In this document: positions 52,310 to 61,414 of the stretch, one piece after another
Layout: each line of letters starts with the position of its first letter
How positions within the stretch are numbered: position 1 is the stretch's first letter
Source: Heliopora coerulea
Lineage: Eukaryota; Cnidaria; Anthozoa; Scleralcyonacea; Helioporidae
Length of the DNA stretch: 64,000 nt
Direction of reading: 5' to 3'
Assembly (NCBI GenBank): GCA_030142905.1
Contig: JASJOG010000063.1
Coordinates: 997,501 to 1,061,500, forward strand
Program-made: the position numbers and the translations under genes
The notes under the pieces: generated by a model
Seen by the model: only the letters and a program-made list of their open reading frames with translations
Databases searched by the model: none
What the model was told of the DNA's origin: nothing

Positions 52310-53540
52310 TGGATGTCAACAAATCCAAAGATTTTCGTCAATTCGTTAATATTTTTTTTTTTGATCCATAGTGGTTGCACCGAGGTAAATGAAGGCGTGA
52401 CATGCCAAGTGATCACAATAATCGCTCATTCTTTCCATATTTGTCAACTTATTGTTGTATTTGATTTTAACTTCTCAAATTTATACGGAAAACTCAAGGG
52501 AAATACGTACCGAAGAGTAGTTTGGAAATAAGAAAACAGCGATTTTGTCGTGGTAACAAATTTAAACACAGTTTTTAAATACGTTGATACCATGGTGATT
52601 GGTAATTTAAGGTAAAGTAAGAGAAGACGAAGAGGAATATACGCACTAAAGAGGTATACACAGTTACCAAAGACTGTTGGATCATTTAGTTCTTAAAAGA
52701 ACTGTATGAAACTTAAAGAGGTAAAATTACGTAGGAATACCAAATGAATTTCCTTGTTTGGATACTGTGATCCAAATACTTGGGACGTTGCTTAACTTTC
52801 GAAAAGCTAAAACCACTCGCCTAGCGACTCATGTGTTTTTAGATTAACTACGGCAGCTCTACGGGAAACGCCCAGGAGGATATGATATCTTTTCCTGAAG
52901 CTCAAGCCATCCGATACAGACCGCTTGAATTAACGAAGTATTGCACTTTTTTCTTGCTTTGTTCTTTCTATTGTTCTGTTCTGGAATTCCATGTCGTGCG
53001 ACCGCAGTGTGAGGAATAATGTAAGGATTAATGTTTAGTTAGGTGAAAATACGTTATTACCATGTGGAACGAGATCAATTTGTCATCAAAACGGTCCGAA
53101 AGAACGTTCTTTTAAATATCTTTATCTATATTAAATATATCAAAGCGTGACACTAGCACCACTGCTGGTACCTTTTTCTACTTGTTTCTCGCAGTCTCAG
53201 CGCTGATATTTGCTTAAAAAAGTGACGTTTGCATGATTAAAAATCCTGATCACGTCAATACCTGCACTATTACGCATTTCTCAAAGCCAACTCAAATCCT
53301 AAAACCCAAAAGTCCACATTATGCCTCGAAAAATCAACCTGCCTGCACCTGCTTGATGTTTGAAGAAGATCGAGGTCACGTGACTTAGAGCTACTGGCCT
53401 ATTCTGCCACATAAACTTCAGCCAATCACGACCGACCACTCCGACGTCCGGTTTGCCCTCCTCAGTCTCGCAAATTTTGCAGGTCATTTGGACATCAATG
53501 GAACGCCATGTTTACATGGAGATGAGGAAGTAAGAAGTCT
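52310..53540. other. Unique DNA, no gene seen
   Basis: Only short frames, including an 84-codon forward frame (52277-52531) with a poly-F stretch from a T run and a 62-codon reverse frame (53299-53487); neither resembles a known family. Confidence 0.5.
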
Positions 53541-53543
53541 ATA

Positions 53544-53755
53544 GGCCGTTTGTTCACATATAAAACGCTGAATTCGGCGCAGTTTTTGCGCCTGAGCGAT
53601 GCTCTACCGCTTCGATCTTGTACCGAATAGGTTTTTGTGCCACTCTTCGGCGCAGTGTGAACGAACACCTATCCTGTACAAGACGATTCACTTTGGAGCA
53701 TCGCTCAGACACAAAAACTAAGCCGAAATTAGCATTTCATGTGTGAACAAACGCC
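53544..53755. mobile_element. Small foldback MITE, Harbinger-like ends
   Basis: GGCCGTTTGTTCACA at the left end matches the complement of TGTGAACAAACGCC at the right end, and the inverted match runs about 60 bp inward with mismatches (to GAGCGATGCTC / GAGCATCGCTC). It is flanked by ATA on both sides (53541-53543, 53756-53758). Length 212 bp, no coding potential. A 3-bp A/T duplication and GGCC ends suit PIF/Harbinger-type MITEs (inference). Another copy of the GTGTGAACG motif at about 53800 suggests a further fragment beside it. Confidence 0.75.
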
Positions 53756-54140
53756 ATATCCGATATGGCTTTCGTGCCGGCGCAAGAGCTTTCTTGTATA
53801 GTGTGAACGCCTTGTTCCAATTCTGGGCCATTTCTGCTCGTATCAGGCCGGCAAGATAAGCTATCTGGTAATGTGCAGACATAGCCGAAGTTTTCGGTTA
53901 AAGTTTATTAATTTCACCGCTTACCGAAATATTTTGTAGCTGACCTACATCACCTAAAAATGGCATACATGAAGGCAATGAACTGACAAACACTTTTCGC
54001 AGTTTTGCAACGGTTACATTACGACTAAAAAACTAACTGATTCGCCGTCTCCAGGGCACTGCTACCAATAGCCGATGTGGCTTCTTTAATTGGTTTTTAA
54101 ATTTTTACCTTCCCTTAACTTTAACAATGAGTTGTGGTAT

Positions 54141-54330
54141 AAGGGCCGTGTACACGTGATGTTGTACGTTGCGATTGTCATCCTGGTGTATCTAATAAAC
54201 TTACGACAGCCTATGGAGCAAGATATCCGTTTATGACTCGCTGTAGTTTGTCTTCGATGCTCTCGCCAGTTAAACACATACTCCAAGATGTCAATCGCAA
54301 GGTACAAAGTCGTATGTGTAAACAGCCCTT
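54141..54330. mobile_element. Second small foldback MITE, related ends
   Basis: AAGGGCCGTGTACAC at the left matches the complement of GTGTAAACAGCCCTT at the right, and the inverted match continues about 42 bp to TTGCGATTGTCATC / GATGTCAATCGCAA. It is flanked by TAT on both sides (54138-54140, 54331-54333). The GGGCCGTNTACAC-like start resembles the element at 53544. Non-coding, 190 bp. Confidence 0.75.
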
Positions 54331-54404
54331 TATACAGAGAAAGGCTGCTGGACAGAACTCAGGAGTCATCTTAGTCCCTTGCGGTCCAAGACGCCCCTGT
54401 ACGA

Positions 54405-54730
54405 GTAAAGTCGTCTGGTGTTAACCAGAATAAACTAGTTCGTCGTTAGCCAGAGTAAAATACAAGAGCTGGTCATCAGTAGGGAAAGTCTCAAGGAGAC
54501 AGTCTTTAACCCTTCTGCGAATGGAGTTCTTCCTTTGACGATAAAAGTCGTCTGCTGTTAGCCAGAGTAAAGTTATTTTGGCCAGCCGGGGTAAAATGAT
54601 CAAAGTTGAACTCGGGCGGAAAAGAGTTGAAGACAGCTACAGACTGTGTCTTTCCGGAATTAAACGGAAATTGGCCTTAACTCTTTCAGGTCCAAGTACG
54701 ACTTTCATTATTTCACTCTGGCTAAGATTA
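54405..54730. repeat. Short dispersed direct and inverted repeats
   Basis: AAAGTCGTCTGSTGTTARCC followed by AGARTAAA occurs at about 54407 and 54543, and a shorter copy (GTTAGCCAGAGTAAA) at about 54445. The inverted form TTTCACTCTGGCTAA is at about 54711. They could form a hairpin of about 150-270 bp. Nature unknown. Confidence 0.5.
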
Positions 54731-57533
54731 GTTACGTATGGTTAAGATTAGTTTACTGTAGCTGAGGTTATTTTGTTCTTGCAAACCCCAGAAGATCTTA
54801 CTTGTTAAGGGAAGAGTTTCACGGATTTCCTGCAGACGCGTTGGTTGATGGCTGCTAATCTAGACATGACCTGACCAGGTTAAGAGAATAAACAAAACAT
54901 TTCACGCACTTTACGTGTCAAAGATATCAATCTTTCGGATGCCATGGCTATCAGATCAGTTCCGTCTGGTAAATATCACCATACCGTGGTATTTCATGGA
55001 GCCCATATCTAAGCGCAGAGAATAGGCGATAAGCGGGCCGAAGAGTGTTCATAACTGACGCATAGGGAGATAACTCCGTAGAGTTTCGTGATGGTAGGTT
55101 ATCCAGAAAACCCTTGGAACGTTAATGCATAGATGATGACATCTTTAAGGCTATGACAGCTCAACCATCTCGTAGAAACATTTAGAAAAGGGAAAAGTCC
55201 GACGGCTTCAGCTTAAAATAATGAAGAGTAACATTTTTAAAAGCTTCGTTAGTTTAGAACTACATCAAGGGGCTCGCTTTATAGGTCCATGGGCAATTCT
55301 CTGACCCTCTGCATTAACATGGCATTGTTCGAATATCTTGCACCCCCTGCATGAACGGCTAGTACAGTGATGTGTCAAGACTTCTTGATCGAAGCCCAGT
55401 GCGGCCCTAAAGATTGATTCTTAGGGTCACGTTTTTCCTAGATAATTTTATGTACGAATGGCTCAGGACACGTAATCTTGTTCGTTTAGGCAAACTGACC
55501 ATCCTTACGTAAACGTAAGTAGAAAAAACTAACACTGGTTTTAAGCCTTTAGAAGGAACAGAATTATTATGTCAAAGTGCAAATCGTCCGCAAAGTCATG
55601 GTGTTATAATATAAGCGGCATCTCTAGCATTTCAAAGCTAGAGTCTCTTTTACGTATCATAACATGTTACGCCGTAGAGAAGGAATTAGGAGACTGTGAA
55701 GTCAAAGCTTTAGGCTTGTGTCATTCAACTAAAAACCCTCTTTTCTGCTCAATTTAAACTATTTATATTGAGTTATTTTAAAATTCTAGCCAGGGGGTTG
55801 CTTATCTCGGATATATTAGTCGAGATAAGCTGCTTTTGTGGGATTAATGTAGGGGGAAATGCGATTTCATTTAACCTACTGATGTATTTTTCCATCATTA
55901 CCTCCATAACACTTTTCGTGCTATTACTAAGCCAATATCAAGGACGATTAACTCGAAAAGGTTCTCGAAAGTTAATAATTCACACGGCTTTCTGGCTCTT
56001 TCTGCCACACCGATTATTTTAATGTTTCCTAATGATCTTTCAACACAGTAAGCCACAACAACCTGAGCTGTCACTCAACGTGCCTCAGTTTAATACGAGG
56101 GCGAAACTGAAAAAGAATAACAGTAACTTTTAAGAAATGCTCCACATGGTGCCTCAGATGTTGTAAATTTTGTACCTGCTGTGACAGTTTTGAAAGCACT
56201 AAACCGTTGTTAGCGGGGCGATGGAAGGAGTTAACAAGGACGCAAATAATCCAAGATACTCGTATTTTTCTACTTTCTTAACCTGTCAAGTTCCTTCCAC
56301 CTGCTGTCCAAACGTGTTGCGCTGCGTCCATTATATAAACTCAAAGAGCTGAACTTGTTTAAGAGTAATAAAAACATAACAGCGCGTTAGAGGATAAAAA
56401 CTTGTCGTGTCGAACAGACAGATAAGGCCATAGACGCCCTAATTTTCTTGCAGCGACAAGCCAAAAGAGTTTTCCCATCTTATCAAGCAGCTTTTGTAAA
56501 CAGAAGATTATGTTTATTTCTCTGGATGGCAGGCGGTCTAACTTTCATGTTGCGATAGACCATGGATACTGTTGCCTGAAAGGCCAACGATGTTTAGTTG
56601 TTCAGCTGTTGCTGTGGCTGTTTTTGAAACAAAATGAGAGAAATAATTAAAAGTTTATCCCTTGTGGTGCTTTTTAATAGACGCTGCACCAGTCGCTTTT
56701 CAAGGGGGAGGAGGGCTTTTGTTACAAATAGCTATTCTTCTTGACGAAAGGGAAAGCATGAATTAAGAAACTGCTTGTGTACTTAAAAGGTGGATGTGTC
56801 AAATGCATGCTAAACTCGTCAAGACTAATTACAATTCATCGACTGATATTTTCTTCTGTTTGCAAAGTTAACAATGGAAAGTGGCAACACTTCGACAAGT
56901 GAATATAAAATGTGATCAGTGAATGACAGCAGCCGCAATGAAAAGAAACCGACCAGAAAACCACTTTATTTTTTAATAAGTCAGCGAGTTGGCTCTCGTG
57001 GACTGACGACTCAATCTAAGTTTGATAAAATTTCGGCTTTTTGTCACGTCCAAATCTTTCGTTCGACGTCATTTGCTAGTCGCCATTCGAAAATAAGCCA
57101 TCGGTCGCGACACGTCACAGTGAAACACATTGTGTTTCTGGGAGAAGTTTCCCAAGATATCACTGAAACGTGCTTACGGTTATACAAGTTTAGAGCGGAA
57201 GGAAAAATGAAAATTTATTTTCTCTTGAAGTTGATTAATGTATCTTTGAGAAATCACCAAGAGCTGTCACCCGGTGATGAATGACAAAGTTACGAACGAT
57301 TTTTCACACAAGAGTCATGATGAAGAAAACAGCTTGTGAGGAACGATGGTTTCAAACAAAAAGCTCTCGTATCGCTTTCTTGGCTCCATTATCCAAGATT
57401 CTTGTTGATAAGTTCAGAAGACATGCAGTCTTGCCGGATCACAGAGATAAATCGATAACCTGAAGTATGCCAAATTTAAACCCCAATCCCACCGGCAAAT
57501 ATTCTGACTGTTTAAAAAAAATCAAAACAAAAC
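54731..57533. other. Unique DNA, no gene supported
   Basis: Scattered short frames only. The longest, 56919-57284 on the plus strand (121 codons), has no recognisable domain and no splice partner. A perfect 10-bp inverted repeat, GCTTATCTCG (55800-55809) and CGAGATAAGC (55821-55830), carries two opposed GATA-type sites. Some of this stretch may be 3' untranslated sequence of the minus-strand gene if its far poly(A) signal (AATAAA, complement of 57214-57219) is used. Confidence 0.4.
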
Positions 57534-57555
57534 AAAAAAAAAAAAAAAAAAAAAA
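57534..57555. repeat. Poly(A) tract
   Basis: A-rich run, with a preceding AAAACAAAACAAAA segment. No retroposon body is recognisable upstream of it. Confidence 0.8.
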
Positions 57556-57713
57556 TAGGGGAAAAAAAAGCTTCAGAGACGACACTTTCAATCTTTCAAT
57601 CTATTTTTAAAAAAGGGGACTCGCTAAATTTTCTAATTTTTGTACAACTGAATATTCACAACATTCTATTTTTTCGAACCTGGTCCTTGGAAGACAAAAA
57701 GTAACTGGATTAA

Positions 57714-57719
57714 TTTAAT
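57714..57719 (-). terminator. Candidate poly(A) signal ATTAAA for the NET-family gene
   Basis: The minus strand reads ATTAAA about 180 nt after the stop codon at 57899. This is the nearest canonical-type hexamer; an exact AATAAA occurs only at 57214-57219 (minus), about 680 nt after the stop. Confidence 0.35.
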
Positions 57720-57898
57720 CAGCCATCTCCTACAGGCCAAATTCGACGATGAATTCAAACAAAGCTTAGTTGTATATACGAACTCGTACGATGAAAGTGC
57801 TGTCAAATGATTGTCCGTTGCCGGTGGCCAAATCCAACGCGGAAGAATGAAAATGAAGTGCCCACTGTTTTTGGATCCACTGCGGACTGCTTGATTCA

Positions 57899-59529
57899 TC
57901 AATACGGCTTGTAGGGCGAACCGGGTGAAATTCCATGAGGACTGGCATAAGGTGTGAGAGCGGAGTGAAAAGATTGCGAATGAAGAGCGCTTGAGCCTGG
58001 AAAGAAATAGGGGTGGTAACGAGTAGAGGAGAGCCTCGAAGGTCCAGAGAGAGATTTGAGGCTACACAGGCAGCCGGGGATATTGCATTGCGTATGCAAG
58101 GAAGCTGTGTTGGCGGAGTTCGTGTGAGTTCGTAGGTGTTGTAGCAGCTCATCAGATGTCGTAAAATTCTTGCCACAGTTTTTCGAGTCTTGCATCCAGT
58201 TGCAAACAAACGGGTTCGCTTGGTCGGCCTGCGGACGCTGCGTGAAACCGTAGAAGTGCGACATTGTCGGAGTTAACGCAGACAGCGAGCCCGGCAAGGT
58301 CGTGGCGTTTTCGTAGTGATGGTGAAAACAATGCGGCCCACATCCCCGAGGACTGCTGCCTCGTGTCCCTGGCGTGAGGATGTGAGATTTGCAGTTGGTA
58401 CAGTAAGGGTCTTGACAATTTGCTGCAGTTTGAAGGTAGTCCCGATGATAGTGAGGTAAGGTTGGGTATGGGATTCCTTTAAGATTTCCCTCTTGGCTCG
58501 GGGCTGCTTGGTTGCAATACCCACAATTACATCTCGGATAAAGTGGATTGGATCTCCCAGTAGAACTCGGCAAACCGTGAGATTTTACCGTCGAGGACGC
58601 CGAAACTGGCGGTGACGGAAGTATAGGACGTATGGACGGTGCAGGAGTCGTCGGACCTAGAGAGGTCGGTGGTAGTATCATTGAAGCACAATTTCCATGG
58701 CAGTCACTTTTCAGGCAAGAGTGATGTCCACTCGGCTGATTTGCTACGTCAAAGTACATACCACACATACGGCTCTGTGCTTGATAAAAGCAATGAGCAC
58801 TCGCTGAGTCAGTGAAGTACGGATACTGAAAAGGCAGGAAACTGCTCACATGATCTTTACGAAACTCCGGGCTTTTGCTGCGATTAGAGTGACTTAAAGA
58901 ATCCGCCTGCACAGGGTCTTTGTTCGGAGCACGAAAACCTGGCTTCTCGCCGCTACTCGAGTTATGGTTCGATTCCTTCCCGTCGTGTTTGTATGGCTTG
59001 AACGACGATTTGGTTTCGTCCGTACTTATCTTGTTAATAACGCTCCTGCCATCGACGGCCGAAGAGTTCGAGGAATTCTTCGGTGACTGTCTGGCGTTCG
59101 GAGCCACGCGAGATTCTTGCTTCGCCTCCGTCTTGCCTATGCTGCTGCAGGTCGCGGCCAGAAGCGCCAGCGGAGATTTCTTCTGTTCGCTACCTTCCTG
59201 CTTGAAAGGAGAAAACATCAATATCTGAGCAAGCGAAGAACTGGACAAGAAACCCTCAAGGTTATCTTGTGAAAAAGTCATAAACATGGGCGCGGTTAGA
59301 CGGCAAAAAGGCCTGTGCAAGAAAGATAGCAACGGCGTTGAACAGGAAAACTTGCCGAGTTATTATTGATATTTACCGAGATAGGAAATGGCTGGACGTA
59401 GTCCCTTGTCAGTGGCGATACGCTTTGAGTTAGCATTTGCAGGGCCTTCAGAGGTACACGTTTCGTTGAAGACAAAGCACACTCGTTGGACCCTTTTGTT
59501 AGAATTTGTGTAGTTTGTACTCCGGGCAT
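57899..59529 (-). CDS. NET-family (NocA/Nlz/Elbow) zinc-finger transcriptional regulator, ZNF503/ZNF703-like, two exons
   Basis: Predicted 483-residue nuclear corepressor-type protein. Exon 1 (59529-59377, 51 codons) starts at an ATG with G at -3 and carries KRVPLKALQMLTQSVSPLTR then DYVQPFPIS, which aligns with the N-terminus of vertebrate ZNF703. Exon 2 (59197-57899) begins EGSEQKKSPLALLAATCSSI. KKSPLALLAATCSSIGK (residues 57-73) is the family's Sp motif; SSFKPY (115-120) is its Groucho/TLE-binding type motif; GEKPGFRAP follows; CQDPYCTNC lies at 312-320. A single unusual C2H2 finger, C383-x8-C392-x12-H405-x3-H409, ends HLRTHT, and STRYHPY (442-448) sits near the C-terminus. The finger spacing and motif order are diagnostic of the NET family, whose members repress transcription during patterning. 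A longer start at 59583 is open but has no family support. ZNF503 and ZNF703 cannot be told apart from one invertebrate gene. Confidence 0.93.
59198..59376 (-). other. Phase-0 intron of the NET-family gene, about 179 bp
   Basis: Donor TCG/GTAAAT at 59376 and acceptor TTTTCTCCTTTCAAGCAG/GAAG ending at 59198, both between codons. An alternative acceptor three bases earlier (ending at 59201) would add one Gln. Exon 2 is open leftward through the acceptor to a chance ATG at 59332, so a plain frame call gives 45 false N-terminal residues and misses the real first exon. Confidence 0.85.
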
Positions 59530-59709
59530 GGCAAGCTCCTGCCTTCTTTGAATGCGGTAGGCCTTGTGAAATATTAAATACAATCACTCCAGTTTGAAGA
59601 TAGAATAACAAGCCGACGTAAGACAAAGATCACCCCACACTCACTCACAAATGAATTGTAGGAGATTAGAAGGTTTTGCCGCCTTCCAATCAAATCACTC
59701 CTTTGTCGA

Positions 59710-59728
59710 TATTTTATCTCTTTATTGG
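59710..59728 (-). promoter_or_regulatory. Possible core promoter of the NET-family gene
   Basis: On the minus strand, CCAAT (59728-59724) is followed by GATAAAATA (59718-59710), a TATA-like word. Initiation about 30 bp downstream would give a 5' untranslated region of about 150 nt before the ATG at 59529. The box spacing is tighter than usual, so this is tentative. Confidence 0.25.
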
Positions 59729-59778
59729 ATAATCAACGCGACGGGGAGGGCGCTGATGTAATTGCTGATATGAGTGGG

Positions 59779-59788
59779 TGATTGATGG
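59779..59788 (+). promoter_or_regulatory. Hox-Pbx consensus site
   Basis: TGATTGATGG fits the TGATTNATKK consensus for Hox-Pbx heterodimers exactly. It lies about 250 bp upstream of the NET-family start codon. A CCAATCATCA word, containing a second ATGATTGG, follows within 20 bp. Confidence 0.4.
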
Positions 59789-61349
59789 CTGTGTCGTCGA
59801 CCAATCATCACCGAGAAGGTAATTAACTGACCGCTCGCCAGCCGTGGCAGTGTGTACGAAAGAATCAATCAACCTGCCAATCTTTGTCAGGATTTTTTGT
59901 CACTCTTTGTTTGCGCTCAAGGTGTTGAAGAGGGTATTAAGAAAAGGTTGAAACGCACCTTGACCCAACAAAGCCACTCCTAGCTTGATTACCCGAAGGT
60001 TGTCAGTGGCCAAATTTCACTTCTGTATGGGAGTTAATTTCCCGACACAGTACTCCCAAAGACATTTCTCATTATCGATTAGACCTGATGAAGCTGTGAT
60101 CGAGTGAGGTCCTTTTCCCCCACGCACACCGTCTCAAGTGCATTCTCAGCTTATTCAGGTTGAGTGCGAGCGGTCCCTTTGATCAGATGACATCCATCAG
60201 TGGTATCTCATCGAACTATCAATCAAACCGTAGGCCCACTGCGCTAAAAGAATAAGATAAGAGACCGTGTTGACAGCCACGACATTTGTGTCAAATATGA
60301 TAAAACGCCAAAGAAAGTTATATTAAAAATCCCCCTTCATCCATCCTTTCCAAAAGGGACGTTCACGATCGACAGAGCTCTTCTTAGGTCTTCTCTCTCA
60401 ATAATGGACGTGATCAAGGTAGAGTAAACGCCATTTTCCTCGTTTGTCGTTCTACGTCTGATAAACGAGCATTTTGACGGTACGAACATAAGCGGATCTA
60501 TCAAGGACAGCTTAATTAGTTTGCGATTTAATAACGTTGCTATCAGGGCTGATAAAGATCATTGAGGCGCCATAGTCCTTCCACAGTTTTCTTTTTTCTA
60601 GCCACAAAAATTCCGGACTAAGTTTGTCATGGTTTTTTTTTCCCGATCCAACGCTTTTGAATATTTGTTCCTGTCAGGAGACCACTTGTTATTCCTAAGG
60701 TCGTTCACAACTTATAAGGTGTCAATCTCTTGTCCTTATGGTCTCCGCAGCTGTTTAAATGTTGTGTCGAAATGGCTGATTCTGTTTGTCCTGCCAAGTG
60801 CTTAAAGATTGCCGCTGGTTCTTGCGTTCATGAAGTGACCAAACAAAGCCTAAGACTCCTATTTGGGTTAGATAAAAGCAAGGCTAGGAACACTGGCGAC
60901 GAATGTCTGAAGTTTTGTGCTGAGATTAGATAAGCTTTTCATCTTCCTGTGTTCTGATTCGTCTCCCCCTCTTCTCAATTTGAATATATGTTTGGGAGAA
61001 ACATCATGATACTTTGCTTTAAAAGAGATAAAACTTAGTTGTCTTGCTTTCCATCGGATTGTGGGGAGTTTTTGCTTAGCATTTAGCGACAAGAGTAGAT
61101 TGCCTTGTGAGCAGCAATTCATCTTCGTGAGAGGTTTGACAGGACAATGTTTTTGTCATGGAAAACGTTGCTTGTTCTCATGAGTTCTTCTCAAAGAGGA
61201 TCACTCTTGGCCTGTCTGCGTCTCACACATCACTCATACATACACCATTAGCGTTTGACAAGTTGTTGAAAACAATTATAGATTAACGTTGAAAGGTTGA
61301 AACAATTAGAAACAATAGCATGTGTTTGTTTTTAATAAGCCAAGCAGAG

Positions 61350-61359
61350 TGATTGACAG
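61350..61359 (+). promoter_or_regulatory. Meis/Prep-Pbx decamer
   Basis: TGATTGACAG is the canonical Pbx-Meis composite site (Pbx TGATT joined to Meis TGACAG). It is about 1.8 kb upstream of the NET-family start codon, followed by another TGATTACG and then the CCAAT cluster at 61375. Confidence 0.45.
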
Positions 61360-61374
61360 GTGATTACGACGCAA

Positions 61375-61414
61375 CCAATGGCCGCCCATCGCAGGGCCAA
61401 TAACGACTCATTGG
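61375..61414. promoter_or_regulatory. Cluster of three CCAAT boxes
   Basis: CCAAT at 61375-61379 and 61397-61401, and its complement ATTGG at 61410-61414, with GGCCGCCCATCG between the first two. NF-Y-type clustering beside a Meis-Pbx site suggests an enhancer or distal promoter. No transcript evidence can be drawn from sequence. Confidence 0.3.

Noticed and set aside
56919..57284. 121-codon forward frame opposite the 3' side of the NET-family gene
   Set aside because: No recognisable motif, no splice partners, ordinary length for chance in this composition; most likely antisense to 3' flank or UTR.
58152..58524. Overlapping minus-strand frames of 83-88 codons inside the NET-family coding exon, and the plus-strand frame 58920-59228
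   Set aside because: Shadows of the real exon in other frames.
57899..59332. Taking the 477-codon frame with start at 59332 as the full NET-family protein
   Set aside because: Residues 1-45 precede a strong acceptor and have no family similarity, while the true N-terminal motif is found in the upstream exon in matching phase.
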